DNA from: Adineta vaga | Taxonomy: Eukaryota; Rotifera | NCBI GenBank assembly: GCA_021613535.1 | Contig: CP075492.1 | Coordinates: 9,362,001-9,426,000 of the forward strand | Reading direction: 5' to 3' | DNA: 64,000 bases | In this document: positions 1-11,194 of the stretch, piece by piece | Numbering within the stretch: the first letter of the stretch is position 1 | How the letters are laid out: the number at the start of each line of letters is the position of its first letter | Position numbers and translations under genes: made by a program | The notes under the pieces: model-generated | Database searches by the model: none | What the model saw: only the letters and a program-made list of their open reading frames with translations | What the model was told of the DNA's origin: nothing

Positions 1-478
1 TTTTATAACGTGGTAAATGTCCTTGAACATAATCAAAATTATCATCCCAACCGAATTTTTTCATAACTTCCTGTTGAGACGAACGTACTGTATCTAATTC
101 TAGACTATCAAGAATTGAGAGAGTTTCAGCTGTTGATCGATGTTTCGTATAAGTCATCCAACAACATGGTTCAACATCTTCTCGTTGTAAACCCCAATAG
201 GATAATTCATCTTCAAATAAAGGTCCACATACATTTAATGGATAATGTAATGTACCTGTGCGATAGTAATTTAATACTTGAGAAAACACACCTGGATGAC
301 GATCGAAAAAATATTCGTTCAATATCGGATCATAATATGACAATTGTTCAGTTAATTTTGATAAACGTGTTGCTGGAAGTTTTTTTAATGTTGATTTTAA
401 TGTTTCGAAGCGTGTTCCACCAACATTGAGAATAATGCGTGCATCAACATCAGAATTCCCAAGTAGATTTACAGCCAT
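1..478 (-). CDS. Voltage-gated K+ channel, Shaw/Kv3 type, N-terminal part (cut by window edge)
   Basis: The minus strand reads open from an ATG at 478-476 to the left edge (about 159 codons, no intron seen), so the membrane part lies outside the window. The protein is a T1 tetramerisation domain: [11 protein letters not shown] near the start, then [19 protein letters not shown], then [13 protein letters not shown] and VEPCCWMTY. The spacing H-x5-C-x20-CC, from HYPLNVC to EPCC, is the zinc-binding signature of non-Shaker Kv channels (Shab, Shaw, Shal), and the wording is closest to Shaw/Kv3. Family knowledge: such channels are tetramers giving fast delayed-rectifier K+ current in excitable cells. 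The start is the first ATG before the conserved domain. Kv3 rather than Kv2/Kv4 is a judgement from motif resemblance. Confidence 0.93.
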   Translation of the reverse strand, partial: MAVNLLGNSDVDARIILNVGGTRFETLKSTLKKLPATRLSKLTEQLSYYDPILNEYFFDRHPGVFSQVLNYYRTGTLHYPLNVCGPLFEDELSYWGLQREDVEPCCWMTYTKHRSTAETLSILDSLELDTVRSSQQEVMKKFGWDDNFDYVQGHLPRYK

Positions 479-976
479 AATTTGATCGAAATATTTTGTC
501 AAAGTTTATATTTATTTATTTATTTAACAAATGAACATCTTGTATATCTTTATTAATTCTTATGAAATGAATAGAAACATACGATGTTAGTGATGATTAG
601 AGGAATCGAGAAGAGAAAGAAAAAACGAGAATTTTGGCCTATTGATCATGAGACGCATGCGTAAGAACGGCAAGCATTCGTCGAGATGAAGGAAAAACAA
701 AATTAGGTTCTAGTTCCATTCGCTCATATGCCTTTTTTGCTAAAAAAAAGAAATGCAAGTAAACGACATCGAATGAGAAATAGAAATTCCTTTTTTTTCT
801 CCTCTCGGCAAAAAAAAGGCAAGGGATATATATATTTCTGTAAAAGAACACACACATACACACACTTCCCTATCCTCTGCAAACATCGATAAAAAAAATG
901 AGAAATAAGCGCAGTTATATAGTGTTTTCTTCTCTTCTCTTCGCCTTCTCCGAGAAATACTATAGAATCATTTTTT
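479..976. other. Intergenic spacer upstream of the Kv channel gene
   Basis: This is about 500 bp between the Kv channel start (478) and the stop of the next minus-strand gene (977). It must contain the channel's 5' leader and promoter. A CA-rich tract lies near 848-866, with several A/T homopolymers. The minus-strand open frame across 639-863 is low-complexity and has no recognisable domain, so I did not call it a gene. Confidence 0.6.
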
Positions 977-2316
977 TTAAATCAATATTGGATCGTCATT
1001 CGATGCCACTGTCATCTCATTATTGAGCGATTTTCGACTTGATTTACGATGAAAACGAGAATCGGGTGTTGATGCTGCTGATTTACTATCTTTTCCATCT
1101 TTATTTCGTGTAAATGGAACTTTTAAACGTGATAATAGTTTCTTTTTCTCGACTTGATCATCAGGTTTCTGATCAGCAGCACGATCATAGATTGGTTTAC
1201 GTTTCGATAATGTCACTTTTCCATCAGCATCAGATTCGTGTACACCATAAACTGTTTTTCCATCGTGAAGAACGAGAAATTCCGGATTAACTTCACGATC
1301 TTGATCTTCTAATTCACGTAATTTTTGAGCATAACGATGTAAATCATCCGTATCAACATCATTAGGATCATCATATTCTTCATTTAGTTCATGAGTTGCT
1401 TGTTCACCGAAAAGTAAATTATTTGGATCACGTACAAGAGTGCTAACACTAGTACGAAAACGGGTGAATAATTTTGGTTTTGGACCGTTTGATTTTGCTC
1501 CGGGTTTATTATCATCTTTCGAAGCACCGGGTATCATTTTTCTTATACGAGATTTATGTTCATTTCGAGCTCCTTTTGGTAAATGAACAACACACCAATT
1601 ATCATCACCAACATAATCAGAAAACTTCATTTTTGATGCTAAATTACTGTATATATCAATAATTGATTGTTGGTATTCACCTATATCATTGCCAGCTATC
1701 GGTATATCATTGGGGTACATATCAGGATCAGGATCAGGAATCATTTCACCCATTTCTAGAATAAGATATAATTGATTAAGACGATAGTATATAAGAAATA
1801 TTGCATACCTGGAATGACATCATCAAGATTAGTAACTTGTACATCTTCAAATGAATCGGATCGTGGTTTTGACGGCGTTTTAGATTTCTTCGATTTTTTT
1901 ACTTTTGGTTTTGTTTCAACATAGGGTTCAATTTCATCTACCGCTGTTGCTTCGATCATATGAAATTCATCATCAATCGGAGCAACTTTTGGTGCTTTCG
2001 ATTTTTTCTTTTTGATTGGCTCATCTGTTCCGTTGTTTTCATTAGTTTCTGTTTCCGCTTTCGGCGCACGTTTTTTCTTTGGTTTCGCCGGAACTTCTTG
2101 ATCTCCATTTGATGCTTCTTTTTCTACAGGTTTTGAAAGGTTTGATTCATAAACATGTTCTCCATCACCAGCGATAATTTTTGGTGCTTTACGTTTTTTT
2201 TCACCATTTACTTCTCCTTCATGTGCCGCTGTTTTTGATGAAGATTTCTTTTTACTTGAATGATGTTCACCAGTTTTACTACTGGCAATCGATTGATCTT
2301 TTTCTGTTTCAGTCAT
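977..2316 (-). CDS. Lysine-rich, mostly disordered protein of unknown function
   Basis: Two exons, 2316-1809 and 1755-977, are joined across a 53 bp GTATGC...TCTAG intron and give 428 aa in frame. The start is the MTETEKD methionine at 2316. A longer in-frame start exists at 2382, but an AG acceptor lies 19 nt before 2316. The N-terminal half is very basic and carries a motif three times: KKRKAPK (residues about 40-46), KKKRAPK (80-86) and KKKKSKAPK (102-110), then KKSKKSK, resembling nuclear localisation or AT-hook-like basic patches. The C-terminal half is less biased, with tracts such as DNWCVVHLPKG and ends in basic, Ser-rich sequence. I do not recognise the family. A nuclear location is inferred from the basic clusters only. 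Confidence 0.75.
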
Positions 2317-2489
2317 CGATTTTATGTTGTTTCTAAATAATTTACGTATGAGAACAAAGTATATTTTTCGATGAATAAGCACTTTCTTTTATTCAATATT
2401 ATTAATGCGCTCAAGCGTATCGCACGCATGGTACACGAAGCAAGGAAGAGTATGAATACATGACTACAAAACAAAACGTTATGTGATTA

Positions 2490-5318
2490 CTAATTAGAGT
2501 CGTTTAGTAAGCGTCGGGGTGGTATACTCTACAAATAATATCAATGAATAGAATCGAAAGAAAATAACAAAAAACACAACTATTTACTTTGGTACGTTTT
2601 CGTATCGCGTCCAATTCTGTTTCATAAGCTTTCAATAAAGTTTCAAGATATCTCTCGATTTCTTCAACATGTCGATTACTAGGATTGAAAGCATTTTCAA
2701 TAAGAATTTTATATAAAGTTCGATTGATGATAATCTAAATAAAAGTACAAAATAAACTTTATATCTGATTATCGGATAGAAAATATCTGTATACATTATG
2801 ATTGTGAACTCGAGCTTGTTTTAATTTGAATAATTCTTCAGCGATTAATTTATGTCGTTCATAAAGTTTAACTGATGTTGCAATTGAATTTGATGTATGA
2901 ATTATAATTTTCTCACTTGAAGGTAATCTTCAAAAGGAAAGAAAAAGATTTAATTCGAAGAAAATATAAGATGATTTTCGTAGTACAGATGATCAGTACT
3001 ATGACTCAATGATGTTGTCATTGTTTTTAATGCTGCAAATTGTTGACGACGTTCTTCTATAGACTTGTTCTCTTCTTTAGCACTATCTAATAAATAAGAT
3101 GCACGTCTAGATGAATGTTTTTTTGATTGTTTCAAACGATCTTCAATTCGTTTATTATCTAAACATATTTTCGCTTGTTTTAAAAGTATATCTTGAGATT
3201 GGACGATTGGAATAATCTTCTTAACTGAATGAATAGGAGAAGAATTATTTGATTTCTTATCGATAGGTTGACTATTTCTTGCGAATAATTTCCGACGTTG
3301 ATCAGCAATTGAACATGAATTTCGTTTCGATTGACGAAGAAATTTTTGAATACGCCGAGCAAATATATTTGCTAAGAGATTACCACGTTGACCACCATAA
3401 TTATAGGCAAGATATTCAGCACATGTATCTTGACAACGTATATGAGCAAGATCATATGGTGTAATATAATTTCGCTAAGATATTAGAAGAAAAAAAAACA
3501 TTAAGTATTATCTGTCAAAACATATCAATTTAATTTAATTATTCTTCAAGAAAAATAGTGAGGTTATTTTCAAGTACTGTGATGAAGTACAATATTTCAC
3601 TTCAAAATTTTTATCTGTCAACTTCAACTTTGAAAAACTATTCATGATATTTAAATACAAAAACTTACAGTTGTTGTTTGAATAAATGAATTAATTTTTG
3701 CTCCACATTCAATTAATACTTTACACATGGATATATTTCCTAAATTAGCAGCTAGATGAAGTGGAGTTCGTTGTTCATCGTTACGAATATTCACTTTATC
3801 AGGATATAAATTAAAAATATATCGAATGAAATCTAACACAGAACAAGATTTGTTTCTATTTTTCAATTAGAATAATTTACTTATACCGATATATTGTCTT
3901 TGTAATATATCATTTGACTTAGTACAATCTTTCGAATCTGACATGCCATTGATTGCTTCATGAATTGGATAATCTCCACGTTTATTTCGAATCCAAATAT
4001 TGCCACCGTATTTTATCAAATGTTTTAAACAAGCAAGATTTCCTTTCAATGCTGCACAATGACTTGGTCTAGAATAGATTTAATCATAATCAATTTCTAA
4101 TTTGAATAATTAACTTTACATACGTTCTTCCACGATTATCTTGATGATTCGGATTTGCTTTCAGATCAAGTAAAATCTGGCAAATATCTGGATGTTGAAA
4201 CGAAATAGCATAAAATAAAGCTGTACATCCATTGATATCTTCACCTAGTAGATTTTCTCATACTATAAAGAGTAAAGAAAATTTATATTGTATACAAACC
4301 TTCCAAAGGACAATCATACAATTCCACTAATATACGAATACAATTTGCATGTCCTCGAGTTGCTACACCATGAAGAGCTAAATAATACAGGGAGATAATA
4401 ATCCTGAATATTTCCAAAACATTTACCAGTGAGAGAATCTTTGTCTATCTGTTGTGGATTGGCACCTGCTTTGTACAATATTCGTAATGCATTAATAGCA
4501 CCTAAATCAAATATCAAAGTCAGAAATAAAGTCATACTCTGCATAGAACTTTACCTGCACTTGCAGCCCATATAAATGGTGTACGTTGTTGTTTATCCAC
4601 GCAATTTACATCCACACCAGAATCAATTAGTTTCTTTAAAATAGTTAATCCTAATTTGATAAAAATGAATATTAATCTATTTTCATTATTCTTCTACCTC
4701 CTATTGCATCATCCTTTCCACACAATTGTGCGACATAATGAAGTGGAAATACACCATACATATCAACGGTATGTATTGGTGCACCATATTTCACCAAAAT
4801 ATCAAAAAGATGGACATGCCCACATACTATGATAAATCATCTTTGTTCGATAGTATTCCTTTTAACAAAAACAATCTACCTGCTATCCAATGAATAAGTG
4901 TATGCGATTCAAAATCAACTAATTGCACATCTGCACCTTGTTCACATAAATATTTTACCATTGTTAGATTTCCATTTAAGCAAGCTAGAATTCGAAAAGC
5001 AATGACAAACCTAGTCGATTACATTTGAAATCTACCTAAATGAAGTGCAGTACATCCTTCATTATCTTGTCGATTAAGGATTGATTTTCGTATTGATTCA
5101 TCTTTTAATAAAACTTGAGCACAATCGATCTTTTCATGTTCACTACAATAATGAAGTGCTGTTCGGCCTTCATCATCAAATTGTGTTAAATCACACTAAA
5201 AATAATTATTACCAAAATCGAACGAAGCTATAGTACTATCTATTCTTACTTGTTGTTCAATGAATGATCGAATTTGTTCAATGTCTGCATTTTGACAAGC
5301 TTCGAATAGCGACGACAT
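2490..5318 (-). CDS. Inversin-like ankyrin-repeat protein with IQ motif
   Basis: Fourteen exons (minus): 5318-5250, 5195-5036, 4984-4880, 4826-4699, 4650-4555, 4501-4427, 4377-4300, 4245-4124, 4068-3887, 3832-3669, 3474-2987, 2927-2795, 2734-2588 and 2528-2490. All phases agree and total 661 aa. Residues about 30-390 are ankyrin repeats (EGRTALHYCSEH, EGCTALHLACLNGNL, QRTPFIWAASAGAINALRIL, QRTPLHLAANLGNISMCKVL). At 435-444 IQKFLRQSKR fits an IQ calmodulin-binding motif. The rest is a basic, probably coiled C-terminus. A long ankyrin array followed by IQ resembles inversin/nephrocystin-2 of the ciliary inversin compartment, but the protein is shorter than inversin and orthology is not proven. 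The exon 7-8 junction has an alternative acceptor. Confidence 0.85.
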
Positions 5319-6609
5319 ACTTTTGTTTTTATTGAAATGAAAGGTGCAAGTAATGTGATACTTTCTTTTCCTGATTGTAACTATGAACGTAATAAAAAGA
5401 AAAGAAAACAATGTGTTCTATCTTTCTTATTATCTTTAATAAAGAATATAAGACGAGATAGATATATAAACACTATTTTCTTGCTGTCATGCCAGCAGGA
5501 AAGAATAGATAAGAAGAAAAAAGAGAAAAAAAAGAAGGCTAATTGAAAGTGGTTCCAAGAAAAATTTTGAATAGATTTCAAACTTCTTTTTTCCATCGGA
5601 TATACATAGATATGATTCTAACAAATATGCTGATGAATTTTCATCGTTCTTTCATATACTTTTTTTTTCATGTTGCTTTCATCAGCACTTTGGTAGATGT
5701 TATGGTGCTTTTATTTTCAGAAGATATATATATGTCGTCATTGAATCCTTTCATTTGTATGTTTTATGTAAAGTAATTACGTTCTTTTTCTCTTTATTCG
5801 TAAACTATTGTCAGTGAATTAATAGACACCACATGTCATTATATTACATCTTCCTGTTAAAGTTAAAATGCATTCAAGGATAAATATTATCAAAGACTAT
5901 TTATATTCTAGATAATATCTAATTTTCTTCTTATCAAATGAACTTTATGAGCCTTTGACTACGCACTTCGTCTGAGACAGAATCATTACTTTCTAACGCA
6001 CATTAAAGAATGAATTATTGAGCATGCCTTTTTTTATACTGATGTGTATAAACACGCAAAAGTACTTTGTTGCAAAGTTGTCAAAAAAATTGACATAAGA
6101 AGAGATAGTATATGAATAGAAATTAAAAAAAAGTGTGTTCATTATTTTATTTAACACAAGAAATCTATTCTGAACTTGACAAGATTTAAAAAAAGAAAGT
6201 AGATATCATCATTGTTATTTAGATTCCTGTTTTTACGAATTTATTCAGTGAATGTTATCGAATACGATAGAATCATTCGAGACGGTTATATATACTCTTG
6301 TAATTGTAATTATCAAGAATTTGACTTATACTCTACTGTTCTCCAATTTCTACGATAGATGTCGCTTTATAATTTTTCCAATCAGTGATTAGTTCATCAA
6401 TGATACCAATCAAAAAAATATCTTGACACGGGACGGCAACGGATGTGTATGGTGAAGTAAAGAAACAGAGTTATTTATTTCGCAATAAAGTATCATGGAA
6501 TAAATAGATTAAAATCATTGCATACTTGCGCATATTTTATTAGTTCATTGAAATAGATATTATTCTAAATGTCAATATCTTATCGATACATATTCATTGA
6601 TTTCTTATC
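5319..6609. other. Divergent intergenic region
   Basis: This 1.3 kb region separates the minus-strand ankyrin gene from the plus-strand F-box gene, so promoters for both should lie here. It is AT-rich with scattered homopolymers. The short open frames in 5337-5776 encode Lys- or Phe-rich low-complexity peptides and look like chance. I see no repeat, RNA gene or transposon. Confidence 0.6.
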
Positions 6610-7883
6610 ATGACAAACAATCAATATGAATTAGTTCAACATTGTATAGATACTGGAGAATTTGTGTCCATAAAAACGTTTGGTCATTATTTATTATTTC
6701 ATCAAAATGTTATAACCTATTCAGCTACTGATCAGTTAAACATAGGTAAATTCCTTTTTCATTCGATAGATATCAATCATTCATATTTTCTATTTAGATT
6801 TACCATTAGCTATTCTACGACGAATCAATGGTATAAATCCTATTTCTATAAATGATGCTCAAATCATTTCACATGTCACTTCGTCAAATTATGATTTGAT
6901 CATATTTGCCGATAAATCAATTGTATATACTCGTAAACGTAAATCAACGGATGAAGATAATCATGTAAAACGATTAAAACCATTGCCATATTATGTTCAA
7001 GAAGATTTAGAATTACTTGAAAATGTTGGCATGTCAAAAGAAGAAATTGATATCTTCGTTAAAAAACTTGATATGAATAATGAAATAGATTTTTTTAATT
7101 CAAAAAAATCAGATAAAATTATTCAAAAAATTATTTATTTTACTGATATTCCAACACGATTAAAGTAAGAATGATTGATGAAAAAGCATCTTATTTGTTT
7201 GTTTGTTTTTAATATGCATTTTAGATGTCGACAAGTTTCATATCGATGGAAAAATTTTGTAGATAGTTCAAATTGTGTAAGACTTTTGTTTTATTCGAAT
7301 ATAATTGCATAATTCATTTTTATTTCTAGTGGAATTTTGTAAAATTATCGAAATTTTGTTCAAATATTCATCTTGCTTTAGATTATTTTCAAAATATTGA
7401 TATACGAGAATTGGTATGTTGATTATCGACATTGTTTTCATTGATATTATAATAAAAACAAACTTTCTAGGATCTTTCCGAATCATTATTTGAATGTACA
7501 ACATTTGAATTTTCAAATCAAATTTCTATTTATTCTCTTCGATCACTTTGCATATCAACAGATCATCCCTTAGAATTATTTACTTTACTATTCAAAATTG
7601 CACCATTTTTACAACATATTAAATTAATTCAAACATATAATTCATCCCTAAAACTTAAGACTAATAACAATCAATTGTATGAATACATTCAATTTGTTAT
7701 TGGTCAATGTCAAGAACGATTAAAATGTTTACGTCGTTTACATATTCAATTACGATCTGTATCTGATCAGGTAAGACAACTATCAATTCTATTGATTTAA
7801 CTGTTTGTTTCTTTCTTCAGATATTTCTCGAATCGTCTTCCATTACATCGATTCCTATCTCATATGAAGTGATTAATTATTAA
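6610..7883 (+). CDS. F-box-like protein, divergent
   Basis: Six exons (6610-6745, 6798-7164, 7225-7276, 7330-7413, 7471-7770, 7821-7883) join in frame to 333 aa. Residues about 158-195 read IPTRLKCRQVSYRWKNFV...CWNFVKL, with the spacing of an F-box (IP..L..CRQVS..W..L......W). Downstream LDLSESLF and LRSLCIST stretches look like degenerate leucine-rich repeats. Family role: F-box proteins bring substrates to SCF ubiquitin ligases through Skp1. The first 150 residues, including a basic RKRKSTDEDN stretch, are not recognisable. The next gene starts 122 bp downstream on the same strand. F-box identity is moderately sure; a substrate cannot be inferred. Confidence 0.75.
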
Positions 7884-8002
7884 AGCAATGATGACCCCTT
7901 TTTGTTTTGTTCAGATAAAACGTCTTTTTTTCTGTTTCAATTAATTGAATTCGTTGTGTGTTTGTGTTTATAGAAATTTTCAGCAATTTGTGTTTCTATT
8001 CT

Positions 8003-8004
8003 AG
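8003..8004 (+). promoter_or_regulatory. Putative trans-splice/5'-UTR acceptor of the tetraspanin gene
   Basis: A TTTCTATTCTAG acceptor ends exactly at the base before the ATG and no upstream coding exon is visible. It could be cis- or trans-spliced; spliced-leader trans-splicing is known in bdelloid rotifers. Confidence 0.5.
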
Positions 8005-8631
8005 ATGGTAGAAGAACGTGATTTTCTCTTCTGGCGTCGATTATTGATTATATTCAATATATTTTATATTATATTAGCATTTGTCTTCTTCTTTTTTGCA
8101 ATATTTACTCGAGTAAATTCTGCCATCATAGATCTTCATTTATTCGTTGGCTTAATCATTCTTAGTCTTTATCTTTTCTTTTCATCTTGCTTTGGCTTGT
8201 TTGCAGTTATAAAACATCATCAAGTTTTCTTATTTTTCTATATTATTCTTCTTGTCATCTTATTTCTCTTTCAATTCATTCTCGCTTGTACTTATTTAAC
8301 AATTCGTGGTGAAAAGAAACATGATTTATTGAAGACTAGTTATCTAAAATCAACTGATCGTATTCAATCAAAATATAATTGTTGTGGATTTGATAATTCA
8401 ACGGAATTTAATCGTAAACAAACATGTGGAAATTTACCTTGTTGTCAAACATCAAATCAATGTTGTGAATTATTACCAATGTGTCATTCATTATTACAAG
8501 AGACATTAAATAAAAATTTAAAAATTATCGGATCAATTATACTCATTTTTACATTAACTCAAATCATTGCCATTTATTTAACTTTAAAATTTCGAAATAT
8601 TCGAAATCCATCATTATTTGTCGATATGTGA
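8005..8631 (+). CDS. Tetraspanin, TSPAN13/31-like
   Basis: A single-exon frame of 208 aa with four hydrophobic segments (about 12-34, 46-68, 74-96, 172-194). The large extracellular loop holds the CCG motif (NCCGF, about residue 128), PCC and further cysteines able to form the family disulfides. The KHHQVFLFFYIILL segment between TM2 and TM3 and the short C-terminal tail match the small vertebrate TSPAN13/TSPAN31 subgroup, as does the length. Tetraspanins organise membrane microdomains and have no enzymatic activity. The ATG directly abuts a polypyrimidine-AG acceptor (AG at 8003-8004), so it is probably the first coding codon after a 5'-UTR or spliced-leader junction. It sits 121 bp after the F-box gene and 124 bp before SLU7. 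Confidence 0.9.
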   Translation: MVEERDFLFWRRLLIIFNIFYIILAFVFFFFAIFTRVNSAIIDLHLFVGLIILSLYLFFSSCFGLFAVIKHHQVFLFFYIILLVILFLFQFILACTYLTIRGEKKHDLLKTSYLKSTDRIQSKYNCCGFDNSTEFNRKQTCGNLPCCQTSNQCCELLPMCHSLLQETLNKNLKIIGSIILIFTLTQIIAIYLTLKFRNIRNPSLFVDM

Positions 8632-8751
8632 TATTGTGAATCTCGTGTTTTTTTCTCCTCATACTGGTCAATAGAATAAAATCAATTTCTTTTGGATAGA
8701 TCTAAAAAAGGAAGAATCTGAATAATTTTTTTAAAATGTTTTTCTCTTTTC

Positions 8752-8753
8752 AG
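8752..8753 (+). promoter_or_regulatory. Putative trans-splice/5'-UTR acceptor of SLU7
   Basis: TTTCTCTTTTCAG precedes the SLU7 ATG by two bases in the 124 bp gap after the tetraspanin stop, which leaves little room for an independent promoter plus a cis-spliced leader exon. Confidence 0.5.
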
Positions 8754-8755
8754 AT

Positions 8756-10610
8756 ATGTCACAGCAACATTTTACGACTCCACCATCTATTCTCGCTCGA
8801 CAAAAAGATGGCGAGGGACCAAAGAAACAAACACGAGAAGAATATCGACAACAAAAAGAATTAGAAGAATTACGAAAAGCAGGTTCAGCACCAGCCGAAG
8901 TCGATGAAGAAGGTAAAGATATCAATCCTCATATACCAAAATATATGACCGATGTACCATGGTATGTTACATATGATCATGCAAAACCAACACTTAAACA
9001 TCAACGTATTCATCCAGAAAAATCCAAAGAATATGATACACTAAATGATTGGTAAGTTGAAATCCTCAAGAAAAGATGTAAAGATTTTGATTGACATATG
9101 TAGGTATGCTCGTGGCCATGCAGATAAAATTGCAACACGTTATCGTGCAGGTGCTTGTGAAAATTGTGGTGCCATGACTCATAAACGAAAGGATTGTGTT
9201 GAACGTCCACGTCGTTTAGGCGCACGTTTTACTGGTACGGATTTTGCTCCTGATGAATATGTTCAACCAGATATTAACTTATCCTATGATGGTAAACGTG
9301 ATCGTTGGAATGGTATTGATATTAATTGGCATCAACAAAAACTTCAAGATGAACATAAACGTTTAGCTGACGCAAAGCAAGTTTTAAAAGCGAAAAAATT
9401 AGATGAAGAAGCAGAAGCTGAAGAACAAGCCGAAGTTGCAGCAGCAGAATTGAATGCAACGGATGGATCTGAACCAGTCGTCACTGTAACAGCAAAACCA
9501 GCTGGATCTGATGTGAAATCCAAATCGAAAAAACCTGATTCAGATGATGATGATGAAGATGAAGAATATAAATATACTGATTCAATGGATATGCCTGGTC
9601 AACATGTCGATTCTAAACAACGTATTAGTGTTCGTAATTTACGTATTCGTGAAGATACAGCTAAATATCTACTTAATCTCGATGCTAATTCGGCTTATTA
9701 CGATCCCAAATCACGTTCTATGCGTGAAAATCCATTTGATGGAACAAATAAAGATCCATCACAAGTACCTTATTTAGGTGATAATTTTGTTCGTTATTCA
9801 GGTGATGCTAAACAATTTGCTAAAAGTCAAATATTTGCATGGGAAGCAACAGATAAAGGTGTTAGTATTCATACTCAAGCTGATCCAACAAAATTGGAAT
9901 TATTAAATAAAGAATTTCATGAGAAAAAAAATCAATTTGTTAAAACTGTTCAACAACAATTAGTTGAACGATATGGTGGAGAAGAACATTTAAATAGTAT
10001 TCCACGTGAATTAGTTGTCGAAGCACAAACAGAACAATATGTTGAATATAATCGTTTTGGTAAAGTTATTAAAGGTGATCAACGTGCAACAATCAAATCA
10101 AAATATGTGGAAGATGTTTATGAAAATGAACATACATCTATTTGGGGTTCTTACTGGCAGAATCATCGATGGGGTTATGCATGTTGTCATTTATTAATGC
10201 GACAATCCTATTGTCCTGGAACAATTATTGAAGAGAAAGAAATTATTTTTGAAACAAACAAAACATCCGATGAAACCGATGGTGACAAACCAAAATCATT
10301 AGTTGAAATGCATCGAGAGAAATTAAATAAACAAAAAATTCAACCGAAAGCATCGACAGCAACTGAAGAGAAGAATTCTGTTACGAAAAAATTAGATAAG
10401 AAAAAAGTACAAGAAGCAGCAAGAGACCTTGAAAAACGTGAAAAACAAGATGAAGACGTGTCTCTTCTCGATGAACGAAAGCGCAAATATAATTCATTGA
10501 AAACTGATACTGTTGATTATAAGGAACCAACTGAAGAAGAATTAGAAGCTTATCGATTGAAAAAACATCGTCATGAGGATCCTATGGCACAATTTATGTT
10601 AAACTCTTAA
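8756..10610 (+). CDS. SLU7: Pre-mRNA-splicing factor SLU7
   Basis: Two exons (8756-9051, 9104-10610), joined through a split Trp codon, give 600 aa, close to the usual SLU7 length. The CCHC zinc knuckle [14 protein letters not shown] is followed by [19 protein letters not shown], then [44 protein letters not shown] and WGSYW...WGYACCH, all in the SLU7 order. The C-terminus has charged, Lys/Glu-rich sequence and ends DPMAQF. SLU7 acts in the second catalytic step of splicing, helping 3' splice-site choice. The bdelloid copy carries an acidic Asp/Glu insert near residue 245. The ATG lies 3 nt after an AG acceptor (8752-8753). A polyadenylation signal is at 10684. Confidence 0.97.
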
Positions 10611-10683
10611 TTTGTTTTTTTTTCTGTACGCGTAATTGTGTGTATAACGTTATCTATTATATTGTATTCTCGTATTTGTTTAA

Positions 10684-10689
10684 AATAAA
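10684..10689 (+). terminator. Polyadenylation signal of SLU7
   Basis: An AATAAA hexamer lies 74 nt after the SLU7 stop, in AT-rich sequence. This is the canonical position and sequence. Confidence 0.6.
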
Positions 10690-11095
10690 GAACAATTGAA
10701 AGTGAAGATTTGTTTATCATTCAGAATAACTTAGCATTGTTTTCAAATTATTGACGATATTGAAATAAATCGTAACGAACGAAGACAAAACTTTACAATT
10801 TATGTTGATCATCTTTTTAAATTTTGAATCTGCTTCACCAAGAAATCATTTCGTTGGAGTTAATGTCTGACATCTTTATATCGACAAAGATTAAGCGATC
10901 AACAATTGGCTAGAAGAAATAAAAAATATTTAGTTACCACTGCTTCACTGCGACTACGTCAGCGTCACAACACATCTTATTGACATTTCCTGTTCTTTCC
11001 TCCATTAGGATTAAGAGATCTCGTATCGCTCAAATTTCCTTGTCTTTTTCTTCTTATTTTTTTCACTATGACATTATACTACAACTAATACATGA
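10690..11095. other. Intergenic spacer after SLU7
   Basis: About 400 bp of AT-rich sequence without a supported gene. It should hold the promoter of the downstream intronless gene. The frame of that gene is open back to 11096, so its true 5' end may reach into this region through an unseen exon. Confidence 0.5.
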
Positions 11096-11194
11096 TGTAT
11101 TTATCATCTATCCATTGATAACCGTCTCCAAATTGAACCAGGCGATCAGTACATTTCTGCTGTAGAAAATATCATTTGTGAATTATGTTTTAAT

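Noticed and set aside
5337-5776. Three short frames between the ankyrin and F-box genes
   Set aside because: Lys- or Phe-rich low-complexity peptides without conserved features; the region is a divergent promoter.
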